A stretch of DNA of 64,000 nt from Ianthella basta (Eukaryota > Porifera > Demospongiae > Verongiida > Ianthellidae). The notes under the pieces are model-generated. The model saw only the letters and a list, made by a program, of their open reading frames with translations, ran no database searches and was not told the origin of the DNA. Within the stretch, counting starts at the first letter, position 1. Each line of letters opens with the position of its first letter. Of this stretch, positions 21,970 through 32,206 are shown one piece after another. Location of the stretch: assembly GCA_964019415.1 (NCBI GenBank), contig OZ025881.1, positions 1,602,580 to 1,666,579 of the forward strand. Direction: 5' to 3'. The translations under genes and the position numbers were made by a program.

Positions 21970-22904
21970 CTTTTCAAACCTTCCATCCTGTTCTAGCTTA
22001 CTTGAACCAAATATGCAATGCACATTTACAACCATAGGCTATATAAACTTGTATTAACTCACATGCACACACTTGTACATAAGACCCATTATTCTGACAT
22101 TCGTGCACTATACGTGCTGTAAACGAAAGTCTGTGTGCTGTGCAGTTATGATCCACTGTCAATTAATGCAGTAATTACCAGTCATGTCCTCTGAAGGGTA
22201 GTGTACTTTCCCCTGGAATGGGGGTGGGGGATTATGGGCGGGATCCACTGAAGTATGTAGTAACAATATTCATAGACTTCACCTAGCAAGAGTCCTTTCA
22301 CTATAGGTTAGTCTTATATGGTAGGACACTTGGCATGTCCGCAGCAACCTCAGAACAAATTGGCCATCACAATTACACTTAACATAATTTGTATACACTC
22401 ATTATTTTAAATTAGCTGGTCATAATTTCTCAGACCCTGGAGCGGAACATGCTTCAGCCATGCATCGATCACCACTGTGCATTAGTGTTGGGCCTATATC
22501 TCTGGAATTAGTTTGCAGCTGTGGAGACATGTATATGGGTGATTGGTACTACTCTGTCATAGAGGCAGCCATGATGCAATCCAACATTGGATGTGCCTAC
22601 ATGTACATCAGTGAAGGGTTTACATGTACTGTGCATTCATAGCTAAGCGGGCATCCAGAAATAATCAATCAAAGGCCTAGAATCAGATTTACTGTGTCCA
22701 CTTCTAGTTCTTACGTCTGATTATCTGGGCACACTAAATATTCACAGTAAGGGGTTCCATCTCCAATTAGCACTCACACACAATAAATAAACTGCACTCA
22801 GTATATACTAATAAATTAAGAAATGACAGGAGTGTAACACATTAAATAAAAATTTAATTGCTAGGTTGCCCCGGTGACAGCTCATGTTGTACCTTCAATA
22901 CATG

Positions 22905-23040
22905 TACGCTTAGGTAGAATTAATGACTTCAATTCCTCCCTTGCTAGCTATGCCCTGCTTCCATCCCTTATAATCTGCTGTGAATGGTGAGTACAGCACC
23001 TTCACCTTATCAAGTTAACAATGTATATGTAGTCACACTG
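22905..23040 (-). pseudogene. fragment of ORC6 last exon
   Basis: The minus strand here resembles 59,525-59,640, the ORC6 C-terminal exon (GTACTCACCATTCACAGCAG, AGGGATGGAAGCAGGGC, AAGGGAGGAATTGA), but the frame is lost. It arrived with the segmental duplication and no other ORC6 exon accompanies it. Confidence 0.7.
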
Positions 23041-23050
23041 GGCTGTCTAA

Positions 23051-23943
23051 TATACTATACTGTAGCTGCATGTACATAATCTGATTGGTCCGTCTCTTCA
23101 AATCAGGTGCAGCCCCCAGTGAGTCATCGTGCATAATATATTGTACTGCACAATGTCATACTTGTATCACTCTCTGATTTCAGAGTCCGAAGTGATCTAT
23201 AGCTAGCTGAAGTGGGACTTTCAGTCCTTTCAACCAGGCGGCTTCAGCCAACCTCACACCTGATGAACTGCGGGTGCTAACAGCCACTATGCAATGATGC
23301 CTGCTTGATTTCATTCAATATGAAACAGACAATTAATAAATTTTATATTATGCCCATGCAATATTATATGTAAATTTGCATCCATAATTCTTATATTATG
23401 GTATAATATACTTGCCACTAGTCTGCCATACAGGGAGCACTTGATACATCATAATATTTCTGCAGCTAGGTGTCTAAATAATGACACGTGCATGAGCATG
23501 ACCGAGTGCATAAAAATGTTTCTTGCAAGCTAATTATATTACAGTCATAATATACAATTAAATATCATGCAGTCAACTTGCAATTGCACCACTATATTAT
23601 GCATAGTACATTCATGCATTCACGTATCCAGCTAGCTATACTATATTAACTATTTACACTATCCACATGTACACATTGACAATGTAATGATGCAAAAGTA
23701 TACAAAGTTCCAATTATTACAAACTGCTATATACTTATGTTACATCCTGAACTAAAGTACTTGTATGTGCAACTTTTCTGCATGCAGCTAGCTATATGTA
23801 GCTGTGTGTAAAGTGTATGACATATACGTACAAGTTATAGCAGAAAAAGGGAATTAAATCTGTAAATATTATATGCTAAATGTAAATGCGTTCACAACTA
23901 ACCAAAACAAATACGTAGCCTGGAATTGTTACTCTGTTATGAG
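23051..23943. other. AT-rich intergenic stretch 3' of the kinase gene
   Basis: No open frame or element recognised. It likely includes the 3' untranslated region and terminator of the minus-strand kinase gene; several AATAAA-like hexamers on the minus strand cannot be ranked. Confidence 0.35.
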
Positions 23944-25662
23944 TCACATTTCGTCGAGCTGTGTGACCACTGCCCTCATGTGAGGCCTTATATCACTGCT
24001 CTTGTGAGTGCACTGACAGGCCAGCACTCCCAGCTGACGCTTTGGCTGTCCCCAGGTGTGCACTGTTTGCTGGAGGGCTGGGAGATTACGGGGGTCTGGG
24101 AGAGTGCCAGAGCACATCTCCAATAGGAGTACACCATAACTGTACACGTCCATCTTGGGCCCTTGCTCCTCTGGCCTGCTTGCTTCAGGGGCAGCGTATG
24201 CAAAGCATCCAGGGCCCACTGTCTTCAGCATGGCCTGAAAGTTGGCCGAGCCATAGTCACCAACTTTAGCAGTCCAGCCTCCCTGTCTGGAGTTGAGTAA
24301 CACATTGGCACTGCTGATGTCACGGTGAATGATAGGCTCAGGGAGGGAGTGGAGGTAGCAGAGGGCACAGGCTACGTCACGGCTGATGGGGAGAAGGTGG
24401 GCTTCCTTGAGGCGGCCATGTTCAAGCTCAGAACGTAGACTGGTCTCCATCAGCTCTGTTACTATGGTGAGGTTGCCTGTGGTGATAGCACCAATGAAGA
24501 GGACAAGCTTGGGGTGTCTCAGGCGTGCAGCAATCTTCATCTCCCTCTGGATCATCTCTCGATAGTAGTCACTTGCAATGATTTTGTGCAGCCTCTTAAC
24601 TGCCACTCGGTCGCCATGGTAGACTCCCACCCGCACCTCCCCATATGCTCCTTTTCCAAGTTCAGTTGTCGTCACTTCAAGCTCAGCTTCCGAAATGGCC
24701 CATGGTGGTTGAATATCCTTCATGTTTGCCTCAATGGAAGAGAGCCTGCTTGCTAATTCTGTCTCCCTCTGTAGTCGCTCTTCTCTGAGACCAGTAATTT
24801 CATGCTGTAGCTCTTCAATCTGTTGGTCCTTTGCTTGCAGAGCTTCCTCACAACTGACAAGTCTTTCCTGAAAGGCTTCCTCACAGCTGACGAGTGTTGT
24901 CTGAAGAGCTTCCTCACAGCTGACAACTCTCGCCAGAAGAGCGTCTTCACAGGTGGCAATTTGCTCCTTGACCACTGCAAGCTCTTCAGTCACTTTTCTT
25001 TCATGTTCGCTAAGCTGAACATCAATCTCCTTGACACTATCTTTGTGGGAACTGACAACCTGTGCCCTGACTGTTGCAAGCTCTTCAGTCACTTGTATTT
25101 TATGCTCACTGAGCTGTACATCACTGTCCTTGCAGGAACGGATAATCTGTGCCTTGACCGTTGCAAGCTCTTCCGTCATTTGTCTTTTGTGTTTGCTGAG
25201 CTGAACATCAATCTCCTTGACACTATCCTTGCGGGAACAGACAACCTGTGCCCTGACTGTTGCAAGCTCTTCAGTCACTTGCCTTTTGTGTTCACTGAGC
25301 TGTGCATTGCTATCCTTGTGGGAACGGACAACCTGTGCCCTAACAGTTTCAAGTTCATCCCTGACTTGTCGATTTTGTTCGTTGAGCTGTACACCAATCT
25401 CCTTAACACTATCCTTGTGGGAATGGACAACCTGTGTCCTGACTGTTGCAAGCTCTTCCCTGACTTGTCTACTGTGTTTGTTGAGCTGTACATCGATATT
25501 CCTAACATTATCCACATGGCACTGGACAACCTGCTCCTCGACTGCTGCAATCTGATCATTGTGGCAATGGACATTTGCCTTGATCTCGGCTACTTGGTCC
25601 TTAACTAGCTGGCATTTACAGGAACACGACATTTGCCTTGTAGACTCTATGAAAACAGTCAA
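23944..25662 (-). CDS. coiled-coil plus TKL-like protein kinase (long terminal exon)
   Basis: An uninterrupted 572-codon frame. Residues about 15-320 are helical repeats: alternating units of roughly 32 and 28 residues (KDSVKEIDVQLSEHKRQV, TEELATVRAQVV), then four 11-residue units (SCEEALQTTLV). The kinase spans about 325-572: glycine loop GKGAYGEV, VAVK lysine, catalytic loop HRDISSANVLLN, DYG instead of DFG, APEA, and MDVYSYGVLLLEM. Sequence style fits the tyrosine-kinase-like serine/threonine group. The catalytic Lys, HRD Asp and DYG Asp are all present, so activity is plausible. A strong acceptor (pyrimidine tract, CATAG) at 25,647 supports splicing to upstream exons. A 261-codon antisense frame is a shadow of the repeats. 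Confidence 0.85.
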   Translation of the reverse strand: MTVFIESTRQMSCSCKCQLVKDQVAEIKANVHCHNDQIAAVEEQVVQCHVDNVRNIDVQLNKHSRQVREELATVRTQVVHSHKDSVKEIGVQLNEQNRQVRDELETVRAQVVRSHKDSNAQLSEHKRQVTEELATVRAQVVCSRKDSVKEIDVQLSKHKRQMTEELATVKAQIIRSCKDSDVQLSEHKIQVTEELATVRAQVVSSHKDSVKEIDVQLSEHERKVTEELAVVKEQIATCEDALLARVVSCEEALQTTLVSCEEAFQERLVSCEEALQAKDQQIEELQHEITGLREERLQRETELASRLSSIEANMKDIQPPWAISEAELEVTTTELGKGAYGEVRVGVYHGDRVAVKRLHKIIASDYYREMIQREMKIAARLRHPKLVLFIGAITTGNLTIVTELMETSLRSELEHGRLKEAHLLPISRDVACALCYLHSLPEPIIHRDISSANVLLNSRQGGWTAKVGDYGSANFQAMLKTVGPGCFAYAAPEASRPEEQGPKMDVYSYGVLLLEMCSGTLPDPRNLPALQQTVHTWGQPKRQLGVLACQCTHKSSDIRPHMRAVVTQLDEM

Positions 25663-28600
25663 TGCAAAGGAAACTATTGATACTACTGTACAGTATATCC
25701 TTCAACAGAGCAAGACTCTGAGATACAACATCATTTAAAAGTACATTGCCCAGCTACATTATTGAACCTGGTGTATATATACAACTGCAATTAACTCAAT
25801 ATGCCTGAAATTCAAATATTCCCGCCACACCAGCTGTTTACGAAACAAAAATAGATGCTTGTGGTTTAGTACACCTGATGCCCATTTCTGGCTTCATGCT
25901 TGAGTGATTCGTGATGCCAGCTGCTACAATAGCAAGAAGATGTGTAAGGGGTTGATGTTCACTGTATTCAATTTCCAGTGTGTCAATTCAATTTCAACTT
26001 GCATTCTGATTGAGTAACAATTGAGCTGCGTGGTGACCCCAGCGAGCAACTTACCATTGGCTGCGAGTCCCCCAGTTTAAGTTTAGCTGTAGCTGTATCT
26101 CTTGTCTGCTTCATTACCGCCAGATAGCACTGTTTCAACATGAAACAAACACTTGTACTCTAAAGAACTCCAGCTGTATCGCACAGAAAGCACAAAAAGC
26201 CGATGCAAATTTGCTCCCTGAAATCGCTACAGCCCATCGATTCGTTGCTTATTCAGAGATCGAGTTTGGTGCTATAGGCAACTGAATGGTGCAGTTCTTC
26301 TGCGCTGCAGAAGAGCGCGGTAAATAAACCCTACCAAAATGACCGGTAAAATGGTCATTCGTAGTTTAAGTGCATAGTGCAACATGACCGGTAAAATGGT
26401 CTATCAGGCACAAAGGGTTAATAGAAAAAATGGTGAAGAATAGAAGTCACAAGAGGCCATTTTATTTGGAGAAAAGCAAAATGGCTGCCTTTAGTTTGCG
26501 AGTTGTTGATGCTGTTAGAGGGTACCATGTCAGGTCCACAACTGCAATTTACTCAGAATCGCCGCTGAAATGGATAAAGTCCAGATTGTCATCCTTCTAA
26601 CTAACATTGCTAGGTGGAGTATCCAGACGGACACCAGTGGGCTATCAGGCAGATGCGACAAACCCAAACAAATTCTGTGATTGCAGCTGCATAGTTGTTG
26701 AAATATTCAAGTTTGATTCAATTAGCAAGGAGTACGGAAGTTCAGAACTAGATGATTGACTATGGAAGTATCTTGCTCAATTCACAGTGAGATCTTTTAT
26801 GTCACAACGTTTACAAAGCACAAGTGAGTGCACAGTTAACTTACTGCTGCCAGGTGAAAATCCCTGTCTAGGCCATTGGTCTGGCCTCAATTTGCTGAGT
26901 ACTGTAAATATTGCATGTCCACGTTCACAAGTGAAGTAGCGCTCATTTTTCCAGCAGCCATCTCCACACCCATCCATCTCCCTATCCTGCAATAGTACAT
27001 TGCATGTGGTGTGACAGCAACCAGATAGTTGGCAGTTTACATATGACAAACTGGAGTGGCCTCATATAAATTTCACGAGAAAACACTTGCAAAACATTGT
27101 ACAGTGCTAATGTATAAACCTTGAGTAAGTTTATTGTCCTATTTGAGAACTGACAGGGCATATAGTATAAGCACATTGAAATGCCACAAAGAAACAATAC
27201 CTCTACAGATAAGTGAATTGCATATGGTCATTGGTCTGCAGCATACAGTATGCAACTATTTACACAAGTGATGGTGTAGCCGTTTGTCAATCCCTATTGT
27301 GAATTTATAATTTAATTGGACCAGTGTCAGAGTCATGGCAGCCGGGTAGAGTCAGGTGAGTAGCCACTCCACCTGCCCACACAAGTCACCAGATCGCTTG
27401 GTGTGGTCATTAGACGTGAAAATGGGGAGGAGAGGTAGTGACTGGGCAATCGTTAGACATTACTATTTATTTATTATTATGGTTGTGTTTCTGTAGTGCA
27501 GTGAATTAGTAAGGTTATTCTTATGTATGTTGTATTAATAATAGTATCTGCTACATATAGTGACCAGACAAGGTAGTGCTGTCTATGTTGGGATGATGGT
27601 GATCGTTTGTATGCTGTTACAAACGAAAGTAGCACGATTACTGAATAGGGTGAAAAACTAGTGAAAAAGGATATTCACAAGGAAATGTCAGTTGCATGCC
27701 ACTCAGTACTAACCTAACTTTCAAGCGCAAGTGCGCTGCCGCAGAAAACGGCCATAACATTTTCTCATAGTTTATCATCATCATCACCATTAAAGGATGA
27801 TGATTTTTTGTTCTTCTCTTGACAAGAGTAGTGCATGAACCACAGTAGGTATTAGAAATATTTAACACAGTGTTACATCACTTGCCACTGGCTGTATTCC
27901 ATTATACGTAGGTTAGAACCTCTGCATGCAAGTCTCACAAATGGGAGTAGACAGGCCTTCGTGAGACGTTACGTTGTGAGAGACATCATTTGGGATGATG
28001 TCGACAAGCAGTTTGCTACAGGTTTCTGCCTACTCCTTCAGATTTGGTCCAGCGGACTTGCTACACCATTATATGTTTACTCGGAGGAGTATGTGTGGCC
28101 AGCTTAGGCTGAAGTTAGCTTGCATGTTGTTTTGAAGGATATCCACAGTCGTGCTTTACCCTGCAACTTTTATTTACTGTACGGTTGGTTTCCAATCACT
28201 GTTTCTAGCTGCTTGCTGACACCTTGAGCTTCATAGTCACAGAAATACAGTAAGTCCAATAGGCCTTATGCACGTTTCGTTATTCCAGAAATGACGAAAC
28301 ATGCATAAGGCCTATTCCCACATCAATGTCCTATGGCTGTGAGTTAGTATGTAGCTACAGCTTAGCTAGTTACACACTATACAAAGTACAGAAGCTATAC
28401 ATACGTAGTAAAGGGTTTCTACAAAAATTTTGGGATGGTACAGAAACAAGTAAAGCTGCTACACTGTGGAGCATTAACCATGGTCCGTACATGCAAGGAT
28501 GTAGGACTATATACATCCTGTTGCCATGGTAATGTGCATCTAAACAATTATTCTTAATCTCAGAGAAGCTTTGTGCATGCTTCTAAATCCTGTAGACGTA

Positions 28601-31014
28601 TATGGTGGGCAGAGTGCACGTGACAACAATTAATCCCACACATGTACTGTACATCGCGGGCAGAGTGTGCATGATGTTTATATGACGCATTACAGCCATT
28701 TCATTATATCTGCTGTAATATGCACTGGCGCTTCCTGCATTGTCATTGGCTGTCAATGATGCAGACATCATCAAGAGGAGAGAGGGTAGATGATTTTGAT
28801 TGGATTAGAGAACAGCTTGCATCTTTAAAACTGAAATGCTGCCCAATCAGTGTCTGCTAGTGTTTAGACCACTCAGTAGTCTCACATAGCCAGACCGCCA
28901 TTTTGGTCATGTGCGCGTGACCAAAATGGTGGTCTGGCTACATGAGACTAACCACTCAGCACTTTTAGCTTTGCACTCCAAATCCTGCAGACACCTCTTG
29001 GGCTGTATTTAACTATTACATATGGTGTGATATTCTTGCATGTACGGACCATGGCCAATGCCCCTCTGTGTAGCACCCTTTACCTGTTTCTGCTATCCCT
29101 AAATTCTTACTATTTTGTAGAAAATTCTTATAGTTTCTATTAAGAGTAAACGGGAGTATGCAACACGTATCCTTGCGTGTATATCAGCAGCTTTCTAAAA
29201 CGATCAACAAGCAACAAGTCACACGTGGGCATGGTAATGCTACTTAATATTCTGATGTAATGGATAAATACTATTAACTTGATCTGCCGGTCTGTACATA
29301 CTCGGCATCGATTGTGCAGCTTCTCGGCTTGTTAGTGTGTGGGGTTTTTGAACAATTTCCAGAACATCCCAAGGAGGCTAGGCAAAATGCTCAGCCATAT
29401 TCTATACACAGACAACAGCCATGGATGAACAGCATATAATGATGGAGAGGGGCAGATGAACAACTAGACACACAACCAATCTTCTGGTCACCCCCAGAAT
29501 AGGTGTGAAGGATGGAGACACATAATTGCTGGTTGTGGGAAATACAGTTTGTATATACTGGAAACATAAGTGAATGATAAAAGGGCTGTGCAAGAAACCA
29601 TTAGTAATAATTAGACCAGTGTTGGTAGAGTGTTTAAACAACGCAATACCTGCCAAAGTGGTAAACATGTGTTAGTGCTAATCACATGATCTCAGGCCAA
29701 TGGATTCATGGGCACCATGTTTGCACGTTAGTTATGCGATAATTTGCTCAGTTCAGTGGAAGAGAGATGTAGCACTCCCTCAATTCATTGTCCCACCGAG
29801 CACAACACTGTGGACAGTGACCTGAGTTCTTTTGCCTACCTCCCAAGACCCTCCAGCTGAAATCTCCAATATGGGAGTAGCAACAATTACACAGCCAGCA
29901 GCTTCGCTGCTACAGACATAACAAAAAGTTCTACCACTCACTCCATATGCCCATCCCCATGTGTTTGACTTCTGCTCTTTGGCACAGAAGTGGAAAAGTT
30001 GGTTATTGTCTTAAACTGTGTCACTGACTGGCTCGCTATAATATGTGAGCGGATATGAGAAAACGACCCACTTCGTGCGGTGTATCAATTTTGAGTTAGT
30101 GACATCGTGTTAAAGCAGAGTGGTTGAGCTCTCTATTGCCCTTTGTTGCACTTCGATTGCTGCTTCAGCTCCCGAGGATACGCTTGCCAAAAATACAAAA
30201 TAATGCTAGGTGCTTGGCCGAAATAAGGCGTTTAAACATGGACTTCCAGTCACGGCACAAATGGCGGACAGCTGGGGTTGGTCGTCATGGGAAGTGTATC
30301 TGCCTCGTTCTCAGCAAGAGAAGGTCTTCACGCTCGTTGGGAATGCTGGAGTAGTGTACATATGTCAACTTTGAGCAAGGCCTGGTTACATCGAAGAACG
30401 TTGGTAGCTTTTTACACTTATGTGTCATGTTCATATACGTCGCGCCTGACGGCCACCGTGTAAATTTGCAGTCTTTGTTTGAGCTTCAGAGAAGGACTAT
30501 AGGCCACAAGATAGGGACTGTACCATAGATATGAATGATGTCATAATCCGTTTTTCGGTGAAATATCACCCGCATCACTGTTTTGTCCCATAGCTATTGT
30601 TTACGCGCGAAGTGGGTCGTTTTCTCAAATCTGCTCACATATAATGAACACTAAAGGGTACAATAAGTGATTTAACCTTCTGTCATGTAACCTGTTATGA
30701 AGGATCCTATTGGCTGGAGGTCACATGATCAGCAGTAATGATGGTAAATCACAACCCCATGTCCTAGTAAGGTACATGGTGATACGAACTGGCTTATCTG
30801 GCTGCCGTGAACTAATTATACTATACTCTGGCATTGAAGCAGATGAATACAGAGCTAGAAACAAACAGAAACTTCAACAATAAAACAAACAGCTCACCAT
30901 TTCAACACCAGCAATATCTGGGACCAGACCAGGGATTCTCCCTATCCATCTAATGGTACCATATCCTCGTGGGTACTCCAATTCCACTGTACTGCCTACC
31001 TCCAACTTGCATTC
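23944..31014 (-). CDS. CAP-Gly / coiled-coil / TKL-like kinase gene (joined model, 5' end open)
   Basis: Three exons join in phase: 31,014-30,898, 26,986-26,845 and 25,646-23,944 (117 + 142 + 1,703 nt, 653 residues plus stop). Exons 1 and 2 together give a CYLD-type CAP-Gly domain; exon 3 gives a long coiled coil and a protein kinase. Splice sites are TTAG|GAA, ATG|GTGAGC, GCAG|GAT, GCA|GTAAGT and CATAG|AGT. The 5' end is unresolved because the first exon starts in phase 0 after an acceptor. A role on microtubules or in ubiquitin-linked signalling would follow from CAP-Gly families but is inference. The alternative is two genes, with the kinase starting at Met 25,662 or 25,632. Confidence 0.55.
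26320..26425. repeat. short direct repeats ATGACCGGTAAAATGGTC
   Basis: The 18-mer occurs twice about 47 bp apart, flanked by AAATAAACCCT and AGGGTTAATA, a weak inverted pair. It could be a very small MITE inside the kinase-gene intron. Confidence 0.35.
26845..26986 (-). CDS. exon: second half of CYLD-like CAP-Gly domain
   Basis: Acceptor ATTGCAG|GAT, donor GCA|GTAAGT, phase 0 to 1. The peptide DREMDGCGDGCWKNERYF, then TCERGHAIFTVLSKLRPD, matches the C-terminal half of CYLD CAP-Gly (GCxDGxxxxxRYFTC, LFVxLxxCRPDSRF). Joined to the 30,898 exon it makes a whole domain, which is strong mutual support for both exons. Confidence 0.75.
27950..28375 (+). repeat. dispersed repeat E, copy 2
   Basis: It shares ordered blocks with 19,040-19,435 and likewise precedes a family-F fold-back element. 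A 59-bp palindrome (28,258-28,316) is embedded near its end. Confidence 0.5.
28258..28316. repeat. 59-bp palindrome
   Basis: Arms of 23 bp (AATAGGCCTTATGCACGTTT...) match in inverted orientation at 22 of 23 positions, with a 13-bp loop. Small hairpin MITE or part of repeat E. Confidence 0.7.
28377..29145. mobile_element. fold-back element family F, copy with long spacer
   Basis: Left arm (GTACAGAAGCTATAC ... CATGGTCCGTACATGCAAG) and right arm (CTTGCATGTACGGACCATGG ... ATAGTTTCTATTA) are inverted repeats of about 110-120 bp, around 530 bp apart. Arm sequence matches the compact copy at 19,436-19,722. The extra spacer contains a nested hairpin element. Confidence 0.65.
28877..28950. mobile_element. 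74-bp hairpin MITE with perfect 9-bp target duplication
   Basis: Two 33-bp arms (TAGTCTCACATAGCCAGACC...) pair at 30 of 33 positions around an 8-bp loop. ACCACTCAG lies directly outside both ends (28,868-28,876 and 28,951-28,959). A 9-bp duplication is typical of Mutator-like elements. Confidence 0.8.
30042..30641. mobile_element. 600-bp TIR element with TAA target duplication (PIF/Harbinger-like size)
   Basis: About 40-bp inverted ends (TATGTGAGC, then GAGAAAACGACCCACTTCG) flank a noncoding interior, with TAA outside both ends (30,039-30,041 and 30,642-30,644). Three-base TWA duplications are typical of PIF/Harbinger elements. It sits in the intron between the two CAP-Gly exons. Confidence 0.65.
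30898..31014 (-). CDS. exon: first half of CYLD-like CAP-Gly domain
   Basis: Thirty-nine codons, phase 0 at both ends, between acceptor CCTTAG and donor GTGAGC. The peptide includes LEVGSTVELE, YGTIRWIG and AGVEM, the ordered landmarks of the CAP-Gly domains in the deubiquitinase CYLD (VGSxVEV, YGVIRWIG, AGLEL). No CYLD USP domain is seen anywhere in the window. About 3.9 kb of intron follows, filled with MITEs. Confidence 0.75.
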
Positions 31015-32206
31015 CTAAGGAGGAGGAAGGGAAGCAGGTAAAGAATGTTACACTCTGCCGTAAGTATTGCATGATGCACATATCACACAATTAAGAAATA
31101 ACAAAATGTGTTTGTTTGCTGGTAAGCACTCCGTGACATGGCTGTATATATGGTAAAGTATCCAGTTCATAGCTCCAAGATGTGAATTGGATACTTATAC
31201 CACAGATATTCCAGTCTGTCTTTGAATGGTATATCATGAATTGTGAGGATTAATATTACAATATTAGTGGTCACACCCACCATGTGACACTGCAGCCAAA
31301 TGAGCTGCTTGTATGAAGCATATGGAGGGTGCACATGAATTTAGTGTATATAGAAGGGACATCTGAGGCCTGTAATGCCATAAACATTCTCCCCTGTCAA
31401 AACGGTTCTGCCAGATATTGACGACCATGAACCCAATTGATTTCACCCTTACTCCTGCTGTGACTAAGGCTTGCAATTGATTGAGTGTGTGTAACTGTGT
31501 ACTGTGACATATCTTTACACTTCACAATGTACAAGACACCAACTAAGTTTGATGACATTCAATAAGTACTTAGATTATGCTACTTTAGAGACTGTTCATC
31601 AATTTTTGGCACAACAACTTACTAAAGAAAGGTCAAACATTTCACACACTTCTTTACAGCTCTGTTTTATAGATGAACCAAGAATCGAGAGGAACTTTAG
31701 TTTTATGCCTAGGATTAGGTGATTTTAATGGCCATCATGATGCCATACCTTATCTGCGAGAAATGCTCGACAGCATTTACAACAGAGTTTAATTCAAACA
31801 CTATCTCCTGTAACAATCTATTTAATGGAAGGAATTGATCATGAGTGGAAGTATAACTGCAGTCCAATGATGGGGGGGAGAGGCATGGTGGACTATGGTC
31901 TGGAGACTGATAGCGAGTGTGTCTAGAGAAAGGCGCCATTTGTGTTATTACTGTCCACAAACCTTTAGAACGGCAAAGGGCTCAAAGGGATGTAGTGCTG
32001 AAGACCAGAAGTGAATGTGCCCAGTCAAAGACATTACACTATCCTCAATTAGATATATTTGCTATTAGTCTCCAGACCATAGTCCTCTCCATCAGACTGC
32101 TACTGTCATTTTGCTCATGATTCCTTAATATTGACTTTTCAGAAGAGACTGAAGACATTGAAGTAGAAGTTACAATAAGCACACATGGCACTGCCAATCA
32201 CTTCAC

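Larger units (their letters stand above)
21051..23050. repeat. segmental duplication, copy 1 (partner 58,166-59,650)
   Basis: From the secreted-protein start through about 1.1 kb of 3' flank and into ORC6 last-exon sequence, this region matches 58,166-59,650 in direct orientation (for example AACGAAAGTCTGTGTGCTGT, AGCAAGAGTCCTTTCACTAT, TGGAGCGGAACATGCTTCAG). Divergence is modest with many small indels. The partner lacks about 500 bp of the secreted-protein body. Confidence 0.85.

Noticed and set aside
24823-25608. 261-codon plus-strand open frame opposite the kinase gene
   Set aside because: It is the antisense shadow of the coiled-coil repeats; it has only repeat-derived Cys/Leu patterns and no domain.
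31749-31807. Minus-strand candidate exon EIVFELNSVVNAVEHFSQI
   Set aside because: Splice sites look fine, but it fits neither the phase of the 32,207 exon before it nor that of the CAP-Gly exon after it; kept only as a possibility.
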